A stretch of 64,000 bases of DNA, from NCBI GenBank assembly GCA_902799655.1, contig CADCBH010000007.1:1-64000 (forward strand), in the 5' to 3' direction. The notes under the pieces were generated by a model. It was not told the DNA's origin. It saw nothing but the letters and a program-made list of their open reading frames with translations, and searched no databases. Made by a program: the position numbers and the translations under genes. This DNA is from an uncultured Bacteroidales bacterium. Lineage in GTDB: Bacteria; Bacteroidota; Bacteroidia; Bacteroidales; Bacteroidaceae. The stretch's first letter is position 1; each line of letters opens with the position of its first letter. Shown here one piece after another: positions 14,397 through 22,327 of this stretch.

Positions 14397-15065
14397 ATGA
14401 CGAGAAAAGAACGCTATAAAATCGTCCTCGACTACTTCCGCAAGGAGATGCCAGAGGTGCAGACAGAACTGGAGTTTGGCAGCATTTTCCAGCTATTGGT
14501 GGCTGTAATACTAAGTGCACAGTGTACGGACAAGCGCATCAATCAAGTGACGCCGGAACTGTTTCGCCACTATCCTGATGCCCGTACGATGGCGCAGGCT
14601 GAGGTTGACGAGATACTGGAATATGTCAAGAGCGTGTCGTACCCCAATGCTAAAGCCCAGCATCTGGTACAGATGGCGCGCATGCTGATGGAGCGCCACA
14701 ATGGTGAGGTGCCATCGGATATGAACCAGCTGCTCGACTTGCCTGGCGTAGGTCGCAAGACTGCCAACGTCATCCAGTCGGTAGCCTTTGGCAAGTCAAC
14801 AATGGCGGTAGATACCCATGTATTTCGTGTCAGTCACCGTTTAGGTTTGGTATCTGCCAAGGCCGATACTCCATTGAAGGTAGAACAGGAACTGGTAAAA
14901 AATATACCCGCGGAAGATATTCCACGGGCTCATCACTGGCTGTTGCTGCATGGACGCTATATCTGTACGGCGCGACGTCCACACTGTAGCAGTTGCTCGC
15001 TTACTGGGGTCTGCCCTTCCGCCAACCTTTCATCGCCTGGCGATGGAAGCGGTGCTCGGCTCTGA
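14397..15065 (+). CDS. nth: Endonuclease III (DNA glycosylase/AP lyase)
   Basis: 222 residues. Removes oxidised pyrimidines and cleaves AP sites in base excision repair. The helix-hairpin-helix is LPGVGRKTANV with catalytic Lys K121, and the catalytic Asp D139 lies in VDTHVFRVS; both align with K120/D138 of E. coli. A [4Fe-4S] cluster loop is visible near the C-terminus as Cys-x6-Cys-x2-Cys-x5-Cys in CTARRPHCSSCSLTGVC. The last 65 bases overlap the convergent Spy/CpxP-like gene on the other strand; the extra C-terminal residues after the cluster are encoded in this overlap. Confidence 0.96.
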   Translation: MTRKERYKIVLDYFRKEMPEVQTELEFGSIFQLLVAVILSAQCTDKRINQVTPELFRHYPDARTMAQAEVDEILEYVKSVSYPNAKAQHLVQMARMLMERHNGEVPSDMNQLLDLPGVGRKTANVIQSVAFGKSTMAVDTHVFRVSHRLGLVSAKADTPLKVEQELVKNIPAEDIPRAHHWLLLHGRYICTARRPHCSSCSLTGVCPSANLSSPGDGSGARL

Positions 15066-15426
15066 GGACATCGAAGACCTTGCTGGCAGGTATCTGCTGC
15101 ATCATCTTCTTATGATAGGTGCTCTCCAACTGGCGCAACTCCACATTCAACTTGTCGTATTCGGTAATCGCCTGCTTGCAGGCAGCATCGTCAGCAGGCT
15201 TGTTAGGACCGATACGGTGCATCTTGTCATACAACGGACGCTGCTTGTCGCGCATCTCACGCATCAGCGGAAACAGCTTGGCAGCTTCCTGCGGTGTCAG
15301 ATTGGCCTCCTTGGTGATGAAGGCTTCCATATCGGCATTAAACTTCTCAGGCGAGAATTTTCTCTCCTGGGCATTCACCATTATGGTGAACATCATCAAC
15401 AGGGCTATTGTTACTATCTTCTTCAT
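15001..15426 (-). CDS. Periplasmic Spy/CpxP-like protein
   Basis: 141 residues with a signal peptide (MKKIVTIALLMMFTIMVNA) and a helical mature part containing LTPQEAAKLFPLMREM, which resembles the LTxxQ helices of the Spy/CpxP chaperone group, and a basic C-terminus. It is the last gene of the operon carrying an ECF sigma factor and a putative membrane anti-sigma protein. Similar small Gln/Lys-rich exported proteins accompany ECF systems in Bacteroidota. An envelope-stress chaperone or sensor role is inference. Its 3' end overlaps nth by 65 bases. Confidence 0.75.
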   Translation of the reverse strand: MKKIVTIALLMMFTIMVNAQERKFSPEKFNADMEAFITKEANLTPQEAAKLFPLMREMRDKQRPLYDKMHRIGPNKPADDAACKQAITEYDKLNVELRQLESTYHKKMMQQIPASKVFDVLRAEHRFHRQAMKGWRKGRPQ

Positions 15427-15452
15427 CTTCGTAAAAACGTTCTGAGCATCTT

Positions 15453-15788
15453 CTACTCTTCAGCCAACAGCTGATAGATATCCGAATTGTCCATCATGGC
15501 ATAATCGGCAGCCTCGTCAATATAGGTCTCAGTAGTAGCCACCTGCTGGCTGTCGTCTTGCTGATGGAAATGGAAGGAGAAGGCTGTCACTGCCAAAGCA
15601 GCCACACAGGCCGCAGCATAGAGCCAATGACGGACACGCAGAGACACCTGGCGTGCCGCCGGACGTTCCTCGGGCAGTTGGGCCATCATGCGCGTCGCAA
15701 ACTGGTCGAAGTACCCGTCGGGCACACGGAAATGATTTTCCTGCCCTACTCTTTCCTTGAGGTATTGTTCTTCGTTTGTCATTGACAT
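15453..15788 (-). CDS. Putative membrane anti-sigma factor
   Basis: 111 residues: a cytoplasmic part (1-49) containing FRVPDGYFDQFATRMMAQL, one transmembrane helix (about 50-72, HWLYAAACVAALAVTAFSF) and an acidic periplasmic tail. The order cytosolic domain, single helix, periplasmic tail immediately after an ECF sigma gene fits an anti-sigma factor, although no zinc-binding ASD motif is present. FxxPxGYFdxf is common in such small Bacteroidota proteins. The function is inferred from position and topology. Confidence 0.7.
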   Translation of the reverse strand: MSMTNEEQYLKERVGQENHFRVPDGYFDQFATRMMAQLPEERPAARQVSLRVRHWLYAAACVAALAVTAFSFHFHQQDDSQQVATTETYIDEAADYAMMDNSDIYQLLAEE

Positions 15789-15831
15789 AATTCCTTATTT
15801 TTTAGATATGACGTTAGAAAATAGTAAAAGT

Positions 15832-16383
15832 TTAATCGTGTGACTTGAAAAATTCAGAAATCTTTTTCACGGCAATATGGTACGAGGCCTTCAGAGAGCC
15901 CTCGGAGGTATGCAGCATCTTGCTGATCTCGCTGTATTTCATCTCGTCGTAGTAGCGCAGGTTGAACACCGTACGCTGCACTTCTGGCAGTTGGGTAATG
16001 GCCTCGTTGAGCAGTGCAGCCGTCTCGTCACCATCGAAATAGCGGTCGGCTATCAAGGTCTGGGCAACACTCTGTTCGGGGGCATCTGTGCTGACAACCT
16101 GCTGCTTCTTCTGACGGCGCAGATAGTCGAGGCTTTCATTGACAGCGATACGGTAGAGCCACGTAGAGATCTTGGAATCCTGCTTGAAGTCGTCAAGATG
16201 TGTCCACGCCTTGAGAAACACATTCTGCATGATGTCGTCGGCATCGTCGTGGTTGAGCACCATACGACGCACATGCCAGTAGAGCTGTTCGCTATACTCG
16301 CGCACCAATCGTTCGAAAGCAGCACGCTGCGTCTTAGGATCAGTGAGTTGCCGCATCAGCAGCTGTTCATCGCTGTTCGTCAT
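15832..16383 (-). CDS. ECF-type RNA polymerase sigma factor
   Basis: 183 residues from the ATG at 16383. The region-2 helix is EYSEQLYWHVRRMVLNHDDADDIMQNVFLKAW, given here by its ends EYSEQLYW and MQNVFLKAW; region 4 is LPEVQRTVFNLRYYDEMKYSEI with the helix-turn-helix SEGSLKASYHIAVKKI. The ATG overlaps the TGA of the upstream L,D-transpeptidase as ATGA (16380-16383), so the two are probably translationally coupled. Longer in-frame starts would lie inside that gene. The next two genes, a membrane protein and an exported helical protein, look like its regulator and target. Envelope stress is the likely signal, given the transpeptidase partner. Confidence 0.92.
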   Translation of the reverse strand: MTNSDEQLLMRQLTDPKTQRAAFERLVREYSEQLYWHVRRMVLNHDDADDIMQNVFLKAWTHLDDFKQDSKISTWLYRIAVNESLDYLRRQKKQQVVSTDAPEQSVAQTLIADRYFDGDETAALLNEAITQLPEVQRTVFNLRYYDEMKYSEISKMLHTSEGSLKASYHIAVKKISEFFKSHD

Positions 16384-17978
16384 TTCAGATAGGGCTGTAA
16401 GTGCTGCAAAACCACACGGTCGTAGCCATAGACATCGGGCCATGTCTGCAAAGCACCGTTCTCATCGGGCCACAGGGTGTAATATATAATATAAAGAGGT
16501 ACGTGAGGCTTCACGGGCACATAACCAATCAGCTTGTGGTCTTCCTCGTCACGATGGGTGCGCAGATATTGACGACCTCGATCGGTCTGGGCACGGAGCC
16601 CCATCGAAATTCTGATGCGGTCAAGCAGCCACTCGTCGGGCTCGTCGAGCACGAAATGGGCCAGTTCGAAAGGTCGCTGCACACGCACACAACCATGCGA
16701 GATGGCTCGCGAGTCGCGCTGGAACACCCAAGGTGTCGACGTGTAGTGCAGGAATACGGAAAACTTGTTCTTGAAACGGAAAACGATACGTCCCAGCGAG
16801 TTGTCGTCGCCACTCTGCTGAGCCACACGGTATTTGCCGCTAAGCAACATGGCCTTGGTGACCTCACCAATCTCCATCTGCTGGTTGGTGGCACGCTCAT
16901 AGATGTTGTACTTGTTGCGGGCGAAGTAGGCGCTGTCGCCTGCATGGCGCACTACGTCTTTCTCCAAAATGCTCTGTGGGATAATCCATTGCGGATTGAC
17001 CTCCATCCACTCTACCTCACTGGTGAGCAGGGGTGTCTTGGTCTTCGAGGCGCCACAAACCACACGCATGTGGAGCGTCGTATCCTGTCCATAGGCATAG
17101 AGATGGTAGGCTGGCACATTGACGATGACACGTTTGCCACTCTCAGGAATGGGATGATGCAGGCGCCAACGGGTGCGCTCCATATTGCAGAGGATGCGCT
17201 GGCGCTGTTCATCAGTCATCGCTTTGGTAAGCATCTGCTTCAGTTGCAAATAGAACTTGTCACGAGGCTGTATCTCCTCCAGATAGTCGGCAATGCTGTC
17301 GTAAGCTATCTTTCCGGCAACGGTAAGATAGTAGTCGTCAGGTGCAAAATCCATATCCACATCGAACAAGCCCCTATAGCGGACAATGCGGGGAGCACCC
17401 TCCTTCGGGTCTTCAGGATCAAGATGGTTGAAGATGCGGTTGGGATTGATGAAACCATAACGGGAGCCATAGGCATAACGCATACAGGCTTTGGTCAGAT
17501 AGTATTCCAGACGGGCCACAAGATGGTTGATATCATCCTTGCCCTCACCTATCTGGAGCTGTCGGAACAATTGCATATCGCGCTCGATATCGGCTACGAA
17601 GAAGGCACTGTCGGACATGCCTATCTCACCCACCCGACGAAGACGGGCCAAGAGGGAGTCGGCACGGCTATCGAGGCCTGCACGATCGATCCATAGCAGC
17701 GAAGGATGCTCCTGGGTATAGAAATCGCGTGTCTTGCGGTCGGACTCTGTCTGAGCAGGGGTCTGACGAGCTATCTCTCCCAGCGATTTGGCTATCTGTT
17801 GGTAGTCTAAAACAAAGGCAGGCGCCTTCATATCAGAAAACGCCTCCATTGTCATGTCCTTGTTCTTTTTATGTCTATCTTCGCTGCATCCAGACATCAA
17901 CAGCGCTGCGAAGACCAGCAGTCCAATTAGCGAACAGTAACTTTTCTGACTACCTTTCCGACTTTTAAGATATAGCAA
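16380..17978 (-). CDS. L,D-transpeptidase (YkuD/YcbB-like) lipoprotein
   Basis: 532 residues. The N-terminus has a signal peptide with a lipobox (LLMSGCSED), so the protein is probably anchored in a membrane. The middle is a helical YcbB-type scaffold (SLLWIDRAGLDSRADSLLARL). The YkuD catalytic domain lies at about 290-475, with the active site SHGCVRVQRP and nucleophile Cys430. The family forms 3-3 peptidoglycan crosslinks or attaches proteins to peptidoglycan. The start at 17978 is needed for the signal peptide and overlaps the end of the upstream gene by 52 bases in another frame, which is unusually long. The stop codon overlaps the ECF sigma start. Confidence 0.92.
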   Translation of the reverse strand: MLYLKSRKGSQKSYCSLIGLLVFAALLMSGCSEDRHKKNKDMTMEAFSDMKAPAFVLDYQQIAKSLGEIARQTPAQTESDRKTRDFYTQEHPSLLWIDRAGLDSRADSLLARLRRVGEIGMSDSAFFVADIERDMQLFRQLQIGEGKDDINHLVARLEYYLTKACMRYAYGSRYGFINPNRIFNHLDPEDPKEGAPRIVRYRGLFDVDMDFAPDDYYLTVAGKIAYDSIADYLEEIQPRDKFYLQLKQMLTKAMTDEQRQRILCNMERTRWRLHHPIPESGKRVIVNVPAYHLYAYGQDTTLHMRVVCGASKTKTPLLTSEVEWMEVNPQWIIPQSILEKDVVRHAGDSAYFARNKYNIYERATNQQMEIGEVTKAMLLSGKYRVAQQSGDDNSLGRIVFRFKNKFSVFLHYTSTPWVFQRDSRAISHGCVRVQRPFELAHFVLDEPDEWLLDRIRISMGLRAQTDRGRQYLRTHRDEEDHKLIGYVPVKPHVPLYIIYYTLWPDENGALQTWPDVYGYDRVVLQHLQPYLK

Positions 17979-18238
17979 CCTTTTGGAATATTTAGTTCAA
18001 TCTTCTGTGACGGACTCTCAATCTTCTCTGACTTCACGCAACGGCCTGTCAACGACACAACTTCGAGTGTCTGGCCCTGCGCACCTGTCACAATGACAGT
18101 CTGCCCATTGATGGTAATGGTGATTTCCTCCTCAATAAACTCCTCAATGCCAGGAGCCACAGGGATAGCGCTCATCACCATGGGGACAGCGAGCGTGAGG
18201 GTTAATGTAAGGGAGAGTATAAGTAGACTTTTCTTCAT
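17927..18238 (-). CDS. Small exported protein with sorting-tail-like fold
   Basis: 103 residues from the ATG at 18238 (another ATG 9 bases upstream is possible). A signal peptide (MKKSLLILSLTLTLTLAVPMVMS) precedes an acidic stretch and a beta-rich part, ITITINGQTVIVTG...LEVVSLTGRCV...IPKGCYILKVGKVVRKVTV. The last part resembles the Bacteroidota Por-type C-terminal sorting fold, with GCYILKVGK in place of GxYxVxxxGK. It is first in the envelope operon and its end overlaps the L,D-transpeptidase gene. The function is unknown. Confidence 0.75.
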   Translation of the reverse strand: MKKSLLILSLTLTLTLAVPMVMSAIPVAPGIEEFIEEEITITINGQTVIVTGAQGQTLEVVSLTGRCVKSEKIESPSQKIELNIPKGCYILKVGKVVRKVTVR

Positions 18239-18260
18239 ACGCAACAATATATATTTTGCG

Positions 18261-18268
18261 CAAAGTTA
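18261..18268 (-). promoter_or_regulatory. -7 promoter element of the envelope operon
   Basis: TAACTTTG on the minus strand, 22 bases before the ATG at 18238. It would drive five genes: small exported protein, L,D-transpeptidase, ECF sigma, anti-sigma-like protein and Spy-like protein. Confidence 0.7.
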
Positions 18269-18314
18269 AGCATTATCTACGAAAATTCCAAATTTTTGGC
18301 GTGAAAAGTGGTTC

Positions 18315-19229
18315 TCAGACGTCAAAAACGTCCATTTCGTTAGTCAGATGCGTGTTTTCGAAGACTTCTCGGGCCTCGTCGAGCAAGACTTCCTCACGCT
18401 CATAGCGAGATGAATAGTGACCCAACAACAACTGCCCCACCCTTGCATCACGGGCTACCAAGGCTGCCTGACGAGCTGTAGAATGATGATACTTCTCAGC
18501 CAGCAGTAGGTTGTCCTCGCCATAGGTGCTTTCATGGTAGAGCGTGGTGACACCTTTCAGTCGCTGATGGAGTGTGGGGATATAACGGGTATCGCTCAGA
18601 TAGGCATAGCTACGAGGTGGATCTGCAGGTAAGACGAGGCGCTCATGGGCAACCTGTTCACCTTCTGCAGTTGTGAATCCGGCACCGGCCTTGATATTGT
18701 CGAACTGACTGACGGGCACACCATAGAAGTCGGCCACATCACGACGGATATGGGGCAACGAGGGTTTCTCGCGGAACAAGTATCCACAGCAATGTACACG
18801 GTGCTCCAAAGGAATACTCTCCACCGTCAGCGAACGGTCCTCGTAAATCACCTGTTGACACGTGGTATCTACTGGTATGAAAGCAACTTCGTATTCCAGA
18901 TCGCGACAAAAGAAATCAATCTGTCTGCGCAGAATATCCGACAGTTCGGCTGGTGCGTAGACAGTGAGCTTGGCGGTACGTCCCAACAGACCAAATGTGC
19001 TCAGCATACCGATAAGCCCGAAACAGTGGTCACCATGCAGATGGGTGATGAAGACGGCACTGATCTTGGTAAAACGCAGCCGTGAACGACGCAACTGTAT
19101 CTGGGTGCCCTCACCGCAATCCACGAGAAACAGTTTTCCGCGTATCTCGACAACTTGAGATGACGGAAAGTGCTTCAGAGTCGGCAGGGCACTGCCACAA
19201 CCCAATATATGTACACGAAAGGGTTCCAA
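18315..19229 (-). CDS. rnz: Ribonuclease Z (tRNA 3' processing)
   Basis: 304-residue metallo-beta-lactamase-fold endonuclease that trims tRNA 3' ends; this matters here because the tRNA-Arg gene in this window lacks an encoded CCA. Metal ligands are seen in ITHLHGDHCFGL (HxHxDH), in STYGEDNLLLAEKYHHST and in LLLGHYSSRY. The N-terminus HILGCGSALPT is typical. The length fits the short bacterial form. It is third in a mazG-lipoprotein-rnz operon, starting 5 bases after the lipoprotein gene. Confidence 0.95.
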   Translation of the reverse strand: MEPFRVHILGCGSALPTLKHFPSSQVVEIRGKLFLVDCGEGTQIQLRRSRLRFTKISAVFITHLHGDHCFGLIGMLSTFGLLGRTAKLTVYAPAELSDILRRQIDFFCRDLEYEVAFIPVDTTCQQVIYEDRSLTVESIPLEHRVHCCGYLFREKPSLPHIRRDVADFYGVPVSQFDNIKAGAGFTTAEGEQVAHERLVLPADPPRSYAYLSDTRYIPTLHQRLKGVTTLYHESTYGEDNLLLAEKYHHSTARQAALVARDARVGQLLLGHYSSRYEREEVLLDEAREVFENTHLTNEMDVFDV

Positions 19230-19234
19230 TGGGC

Positions 19235-19894
19235 TTACATTTTAAAGTCTTCGTATGAGGCATCCTCCAGTTTGACATCGTCGCCATAGGTTTCCTTGGG
19301 CTTCTGACGGTAGTACTCGAAGGTTTCCTCAGCATCACGATACACCAGGGTGTCGGCCTGCAGTTTCAGAATATCATAGAAGCCGACTTCCTCAACATCG
19401 GTAGCACCATCGCGCACCATCACGATTTCCAGCTGACCACGAACCAGGCGCCATGTGCGATAGATGATAGAGCCCTGATCGATGCTTTCGGCAATACCAC
19501 CTTCCTTGATGCTGATACCCACCTCGTCGCTGCCATCAATAGGATTAGGCATCACCCAGTTGCCCAACAGGGTTGACTGGTTGATGACAAGAGAGGCAAC
19601 GGTCTTGTCGCCATTGGGCAATACTGCCATACGGTCGCCAGCCTGAAGGCCTCCCAGCACCTTGCCATTATCTCTGGCTGCTGAGATATCAAACGCCAGT
19701 GTATCACCAGTATCCGTGATAACCTGTAGCACATTCATCGATGTGGCCTCACCACAGATGCCGTAAACGGTAGAGTCTTGATCGACATTCAGCGAGTCGC
19801 CATTGTCGAAGGGCACTTTCTGCGTATTACCACCACAGCTGCCCATCATCAGGACTGCAGCCACTAACAAGAATAAAATACTGAACTTCTTCAT
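19235..19894 (-). CDS. Lipoprotein with lipocalin-like character
   Basis: 219 residues from the ATG at 19894. Signal peptide and lipobox LMMGSCGG. The mature part has two beta-rich segments: VYGICGEATSMNVLQVI...GDRMAVLPNGDKTVASLVI, and a second with LLGNWVMPNPIDG...GGIAESI...YRTWRLVRGQLEIVM. The latter resembles lipocalin-like lipoproteins common in Prevotella. The function is unknown. It starts 14 bases after mazG ends and is followed by rnz, so it is probably co-transcribed with both. Confidence 0.75.
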   Translation of the reverse strand: MKKFSILFLLVAAVLMMGSCGGNTQKVPFDNGDSLNVDQDSTVYGICGEATSMNVLQVITDTGDTLAFDISAARDNGKVLGGLQAGDRMAVLPNGDKTVASLVINQSTLLGNWVMPNPIDGSDEVGISIKEGGIAESIDQGSIIYRTWRLVRGQLEIVMVRDGATDVEEVGFYDILKLQADTLVYRDAEETFEYYRQKPKETYGDDVKLEDASYEDFKM

Positions 19895-19907
19895 ATCTAA
19901 AGTGTTT

Positions 19908-20768
19908 TTATTGCTCCAACTTCTTCGCCTCTTCCCATAGGACATCCATCTCCTGCAAGGTCATTTCCGTCAAGGGGCGTCCCTGCTTGATGCTATGTTG
20001 CTCGATATAGTTGAAGCGATTAATAAATTTCTGATTCGTCTTCTCCAGCGCATTATCAGGATTCAGCTTATACAGGCGGGCGGCATTGATGACAGAGAAG
20101 AGGAAGTCGCCCAACTCTTCTTCAGAGCGCTGGCGGTCTTCTCGCTGCAGCTCAGCCTCAAGCTCGCCCAGTTCCTCGCGAACCTTCTGCCACACATCCT
20201 TGCGGTCTTCCCAGTCGAAACCGACATGACGCGCCTTATCCTGAATGCGATACGCCTTGATGAGCGAAGGCAACGCAGCAGGCACGCCTGCCAATACGGT
20301 CTTGTTGCCATCCTTCTCCTTCTGCTTGATCTGCTCCCAATTGTCAAGCACCTGCTCGACATTCTTCACCTTGGAGAACTCGCGATTCCCCTGTTCTTCG
20401 CCGTATGGTAGCGGACGGGGATTGGCTGCCCCAACCTGGGACGGATGATACACATGCGGATGGCGGAATATCAGTTTATCTACCAAATGATTGCAGACAT
20501 CAGCAATATCAAACTGGGATTTCTCTTCACCAATGCGGGCATAGAACGCGATATGCAGCAAGACATCGCCCAACTCCTTGCAGACGTCAGCGACATCATT
20601 CTTCATCAACGCATCGCACAACTCATAGGTCTCTTCAATCGTATTGGGACGTAGGCTCTCGTTGGTCTGCTTACGATCCCATGGACATTTCTCACGCAGG
20701 GTATCCAGCACATCCAACATACGACCAAAGGCCTGCATCTTCTCTTCACGGGTATGTCTCTGTTCCAT
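19908..20768 (-). CDS. mazG: Nucleoside triphosphate pyrophosphohydrolase MazG
   Basis: 286 residues with tandem MazG domains. The first domain has LREKCPWDRKQTNESLRP and EETYELCDAL with the ExxED-type metal site KELGDVLLHIAFYA. The second has VREELGELEAEL and EEELGDFLFSVINAAR. The enzyme hydrolyses non-canonical or excess NTPs to NMP and PPi. Full length. It is the first gene of the operon with the lipoprotein and rnz genes. Confidence 0.96.
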   Translation of the reverse strand: MEQRHTREEKMQAFGRMLDVLDTLREKCPWDRKQTNESLRPNTIEETYELCDALMKNDVADVCKELGDVLLHIAFYARIGEEKSQFDIADVCNHLVDKLIFRHPHVYHPSQVGAANPRPLPYGEEQGNREFSKVKNVEQVLDNWEQIKQKEKDGNKTVLAGVPAALPSLIKAYRIQDKARHVGFDWEDRKDVWQKVREELGELEAELQREDRQRSEEELGDFLFSVINAARLYKLNPDNALEKTNQKFINRFNYIEQHSIKQGRPLTEMTLQEMDVLWEEAKKLEQ

Positions 20769-20776
20769 AACAGATG

Positions 20777-20784
20777 CAAAAGTA
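20777..20784 (-). promoter_or_regulatory. -7 promoter element of mazG
   Basis: TACTTTTG on the minus strand (TAnnTTTG), 8 bases before the ATG, so the transcript would be nearly leaderless. Confidence 0.5.
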
Positions 20785-20983
20785 CAAAGAAATTTTGTAA
20801 ATCAGCAGAAACAGCACCGTTTTTTTATTGATGGTCCATTTTAACGATCCAATTCGCTTTATTCGAAGTCGTATGGGTTATCCTGGTTGGGGCTGCCCCA
20901 TGATTCCGGGCTGCTGCAGAGTATCTGGTGCTGCCGAATCTGGATGACCTTTGATGAAGGCTTTTCGTATTGAATGCTTACAT

Positions 20984-21016
20984 TGCAACGCCACACTTTG
21001 TACCTTTAGGTCAAAG
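20984..21016. repeat. REP-like hairpin element, copy 2
   Basis: Head TGCAACGCCACA, the same as in copy 1 at 1925. The hairpin is CTTTG-t-ACCT-tt-AGGT-CAAAG: a 9-bp stem with one bulged T. The stem bases changed from copy 1 but still pair. It lies in the 342-bp gene-free stretch 20769-21110, which otherwise holds the mazG promoter, the next gene's promoter and nothing else I recognise. Confidence 0.6.
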
Positions 21017-21054
21017 AATAAGTCGAGAGCAAAACAAAAAAATTTATTCTTTTT

Positions 21055-21086
21055 TTTGTTTTTTCACTCGGTTTGCACTATCTTTG
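21055..21086 (+). promoter_or_regulatory. Promoter of the methyltransferase-Nudix gene
   Basis: TTTG (21055-21058) and TATCTTTG (21079-21086), 20 bases apart, match the -33/-7 Bacteroidota promoter. The ATG is 24 bases downstream. Confidence 0.75.
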
Positions 21087-21110
21087 CAGCGTATGAAATA
21101 AAAGAGAAAT

Positions 21111-22016
21111 ATGAAAGACAGGTCTTTGAACTTCAGAGTGGTTAAGGCGATTTTGGCATTGCCAGTCACCGTATGTGTTTTGATCCCCGCAATCCTATTG
21201 TACCTATCTGATTGGCAGTGGGGTGATGTCTGCCTCTGGAGATTGATGGTAGGGGCGATCTGCCTTCTTGCCGGTTTGACGCTGGCAATATGGACCATCA
21301 GACTATTCCAGAATCAGGGTAAAGGAACGCTGGCTCCATGGGACGCCACGAGCCATCTTATCACTTCCGGCCCATATGCTTATGTGAGAAACCCGATGAT
21401 TACTGGAATCTTCCTGATTTTAACTGGCGAAGCGTGCTTGCTGGCCTCTTATGCTATCGGCATCTGGGTTGTCGTATTTCTTTTTGTCAACATGTTCTAC
21501 TTCCCTTTGTCGGAGGAGCCGGGGCTTCGCGCACGCTTCGGGAAGGAGTATGACACGTATTGCCAAAACGTGCCTCGATACATCCCCCGCCTAACACCAT
21601 GGAAACAGATAGAAGTGGTAGCAGCGGTTATTCGCAAAGGTGACAGGATATTCGCCACACAGCGTGGATATGGCGATTATAAAGACTGGTGGGAGTTCCC
21701 TGGCGGAAAAATGGAGGCCGGGGAGACTCAGGAGAAGGCGCTGGTAAGGGAGATTCGTGAGGAGCTGTCTGCCGACATCAACGTGGATGAGTTCCTGTGC
21801 ACGGTGGAGCACGACTACCCTCAGTTTCACCTGACAATGCATTGCTACCTCTGCTCACTGAAGACAGAGGCGCTACACCTGAATGAACACGAGGCAGCAC
21901 GATGGCTCACAAACAACGAACTAGACAGCGTAAAGTGGCTGCCAGCGGACGTGAAGGTCGTGGAAGAGCTTAGAGGGCACAAAGGTACAGCTATTTTTGA
22001 TACATACAAGTTATGA
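21111..22016 (+). CDS. ICMT/PEMT-type membrane methyltransferase fused to a Nudix hydrolase
   Basis: 301 residues in two parts. Residues 1-160 have about four transmembrane helices and the isoprenylcysteine/phospholipid methyltransferase block: LITSGPYAYVRNPMITG, then SEEPGLRARFGKEYDTYCQNVPRYIPR with the family's Glu-Glu and Pro-Arg-Tyr features. Residues about 163-300 are a MutT-like Nudix domain: VVAAVIRKGDRIFATQRGYG, and the Nudix box G199-x5-E-x7-REIREEL. WWEFPGGKME is typical of 8-oxo-dGTPase/CTP pyrophosphohydrolase members. The reading frame is continuous with no frameshift sign. The joint role is unknown; one part would act on a lipid or prenyl group at the membrane, the other on a nucleotide. 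Confidence 0.88.
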   Translation: MKDRSLNFRVVKAILALPVTVCVLIPAILLYLSDWQWGDVCLWRLMVGAICLLAGLTLAIWTIRLFQNQGKGTLAPWDATSHLITSGPYAYVRNPMITGIFLILTGEACLLASYAIGIWVVVFLFVNMFYFPLSEEPGLRARFGKEYDTYCQNVPRYIPRLTPWKQIEVVAAVIRKGDRIFATQRGYGDYKDWWEFPGGKMEAGETQEKALVREIREELSADINVDEFLCTVEHDYPQFHLTMHCYLCSLKTEALHLNEHEAARWLTNNELDSVKWLPADVKVVEELRGHKGTAIFDTYKL

Positions 22017-22163
22017 ACCGATTTTATGTTGAATATCTTAAAAAAAGTATTAAAAGCTTCCTTACTGCATGGTTACAGAAGGAAGCCTTATAGAATTGAC
22101 AGGAATCTACTTAGAATCGAAGGATATAACCATCGCCATCCTTAAAAGCATTGCACTTTGTCG

Positions 22164-22193
22164 AACCCTTAGCCCTGCCACGGGCTAAGGGTT
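22164..22193. terminator. Strong 12-bp hairpin
   Basis: A perfect 12-bp stem, AACCCTTAGCCC/GGGCTAAGGGTT, with the 6-base loop TGCCAC. There is no T-run on either side. A second hairpin, GCTTCCTT/AAGGAAGC (22056-22063 with 22079-22086), lies 40 bases after the methyltransferase-Nudix stop. Either may end that transcript. Confidence 0.5.
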
Positions 22194-22202
22194 ACAAAAA
22201 GC

Positions 22203-22235
22203 AAAAAAATAACGAGCTAAAGTAAAACTTTGCTC
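22203..22235 (-). terminator. Terminator of tRNA-Arg
   Basis: On the minus strand, a 9-bp stem with one bulge (GAGC-AAAGT / ACTTT-a-GCTC, 22214-22235), then a run of seven T (22203-22209). It lies about 20 bases after the tRNA. Confidence 0.75.
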
Positions 22236-22253
22236 GCTATTTCTTGCACTTTG

Positions 22254-22327
22254 TGATTCCGGCGGGATTCAAACCCACAACCTTCTGATCCGTAGTCAGA
22301 TGCTCTATTCAGTTGAGCTACGGAACC
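22254..22327 (-). tRNA. tRNA-Arg (anticodon ACG)
   Basis: 74 bases on the minus strand. The acceptor stem GGTTCCG pairs with CGGAATC (one G-T) and discriminator A. D-arm GCTC/GAGC, anticodon stem TCTGA/TCAGA with loop CTACGGA giving anticodon ACG, and T-arm GTGGG-TTTGAAT-CCCGC. ACG would be modified to ICG to read CGU, CGC and CGA. The 3' CCA is not encoded, so the tRNA needs RNase Z trimming and CCA addition. It stands alone with its own terminator. Confidence 0.97.

Noticed and set aside
16401..17696. 431-residue ORF antisense to the L,D-transpeptidase
   Set aside because: Mirror of a well-supported gene with a clear catalytic motif on the other strand; no recognisable domain in the antisense frame.
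22164..22193. Riboswitch or T-box near tRNA-Arg
   Set aside because: Only an isolated 12-bp hairpin is seen; there is no T-box sequence or conserved aptamer, and the nearby gene is on the opposite side.
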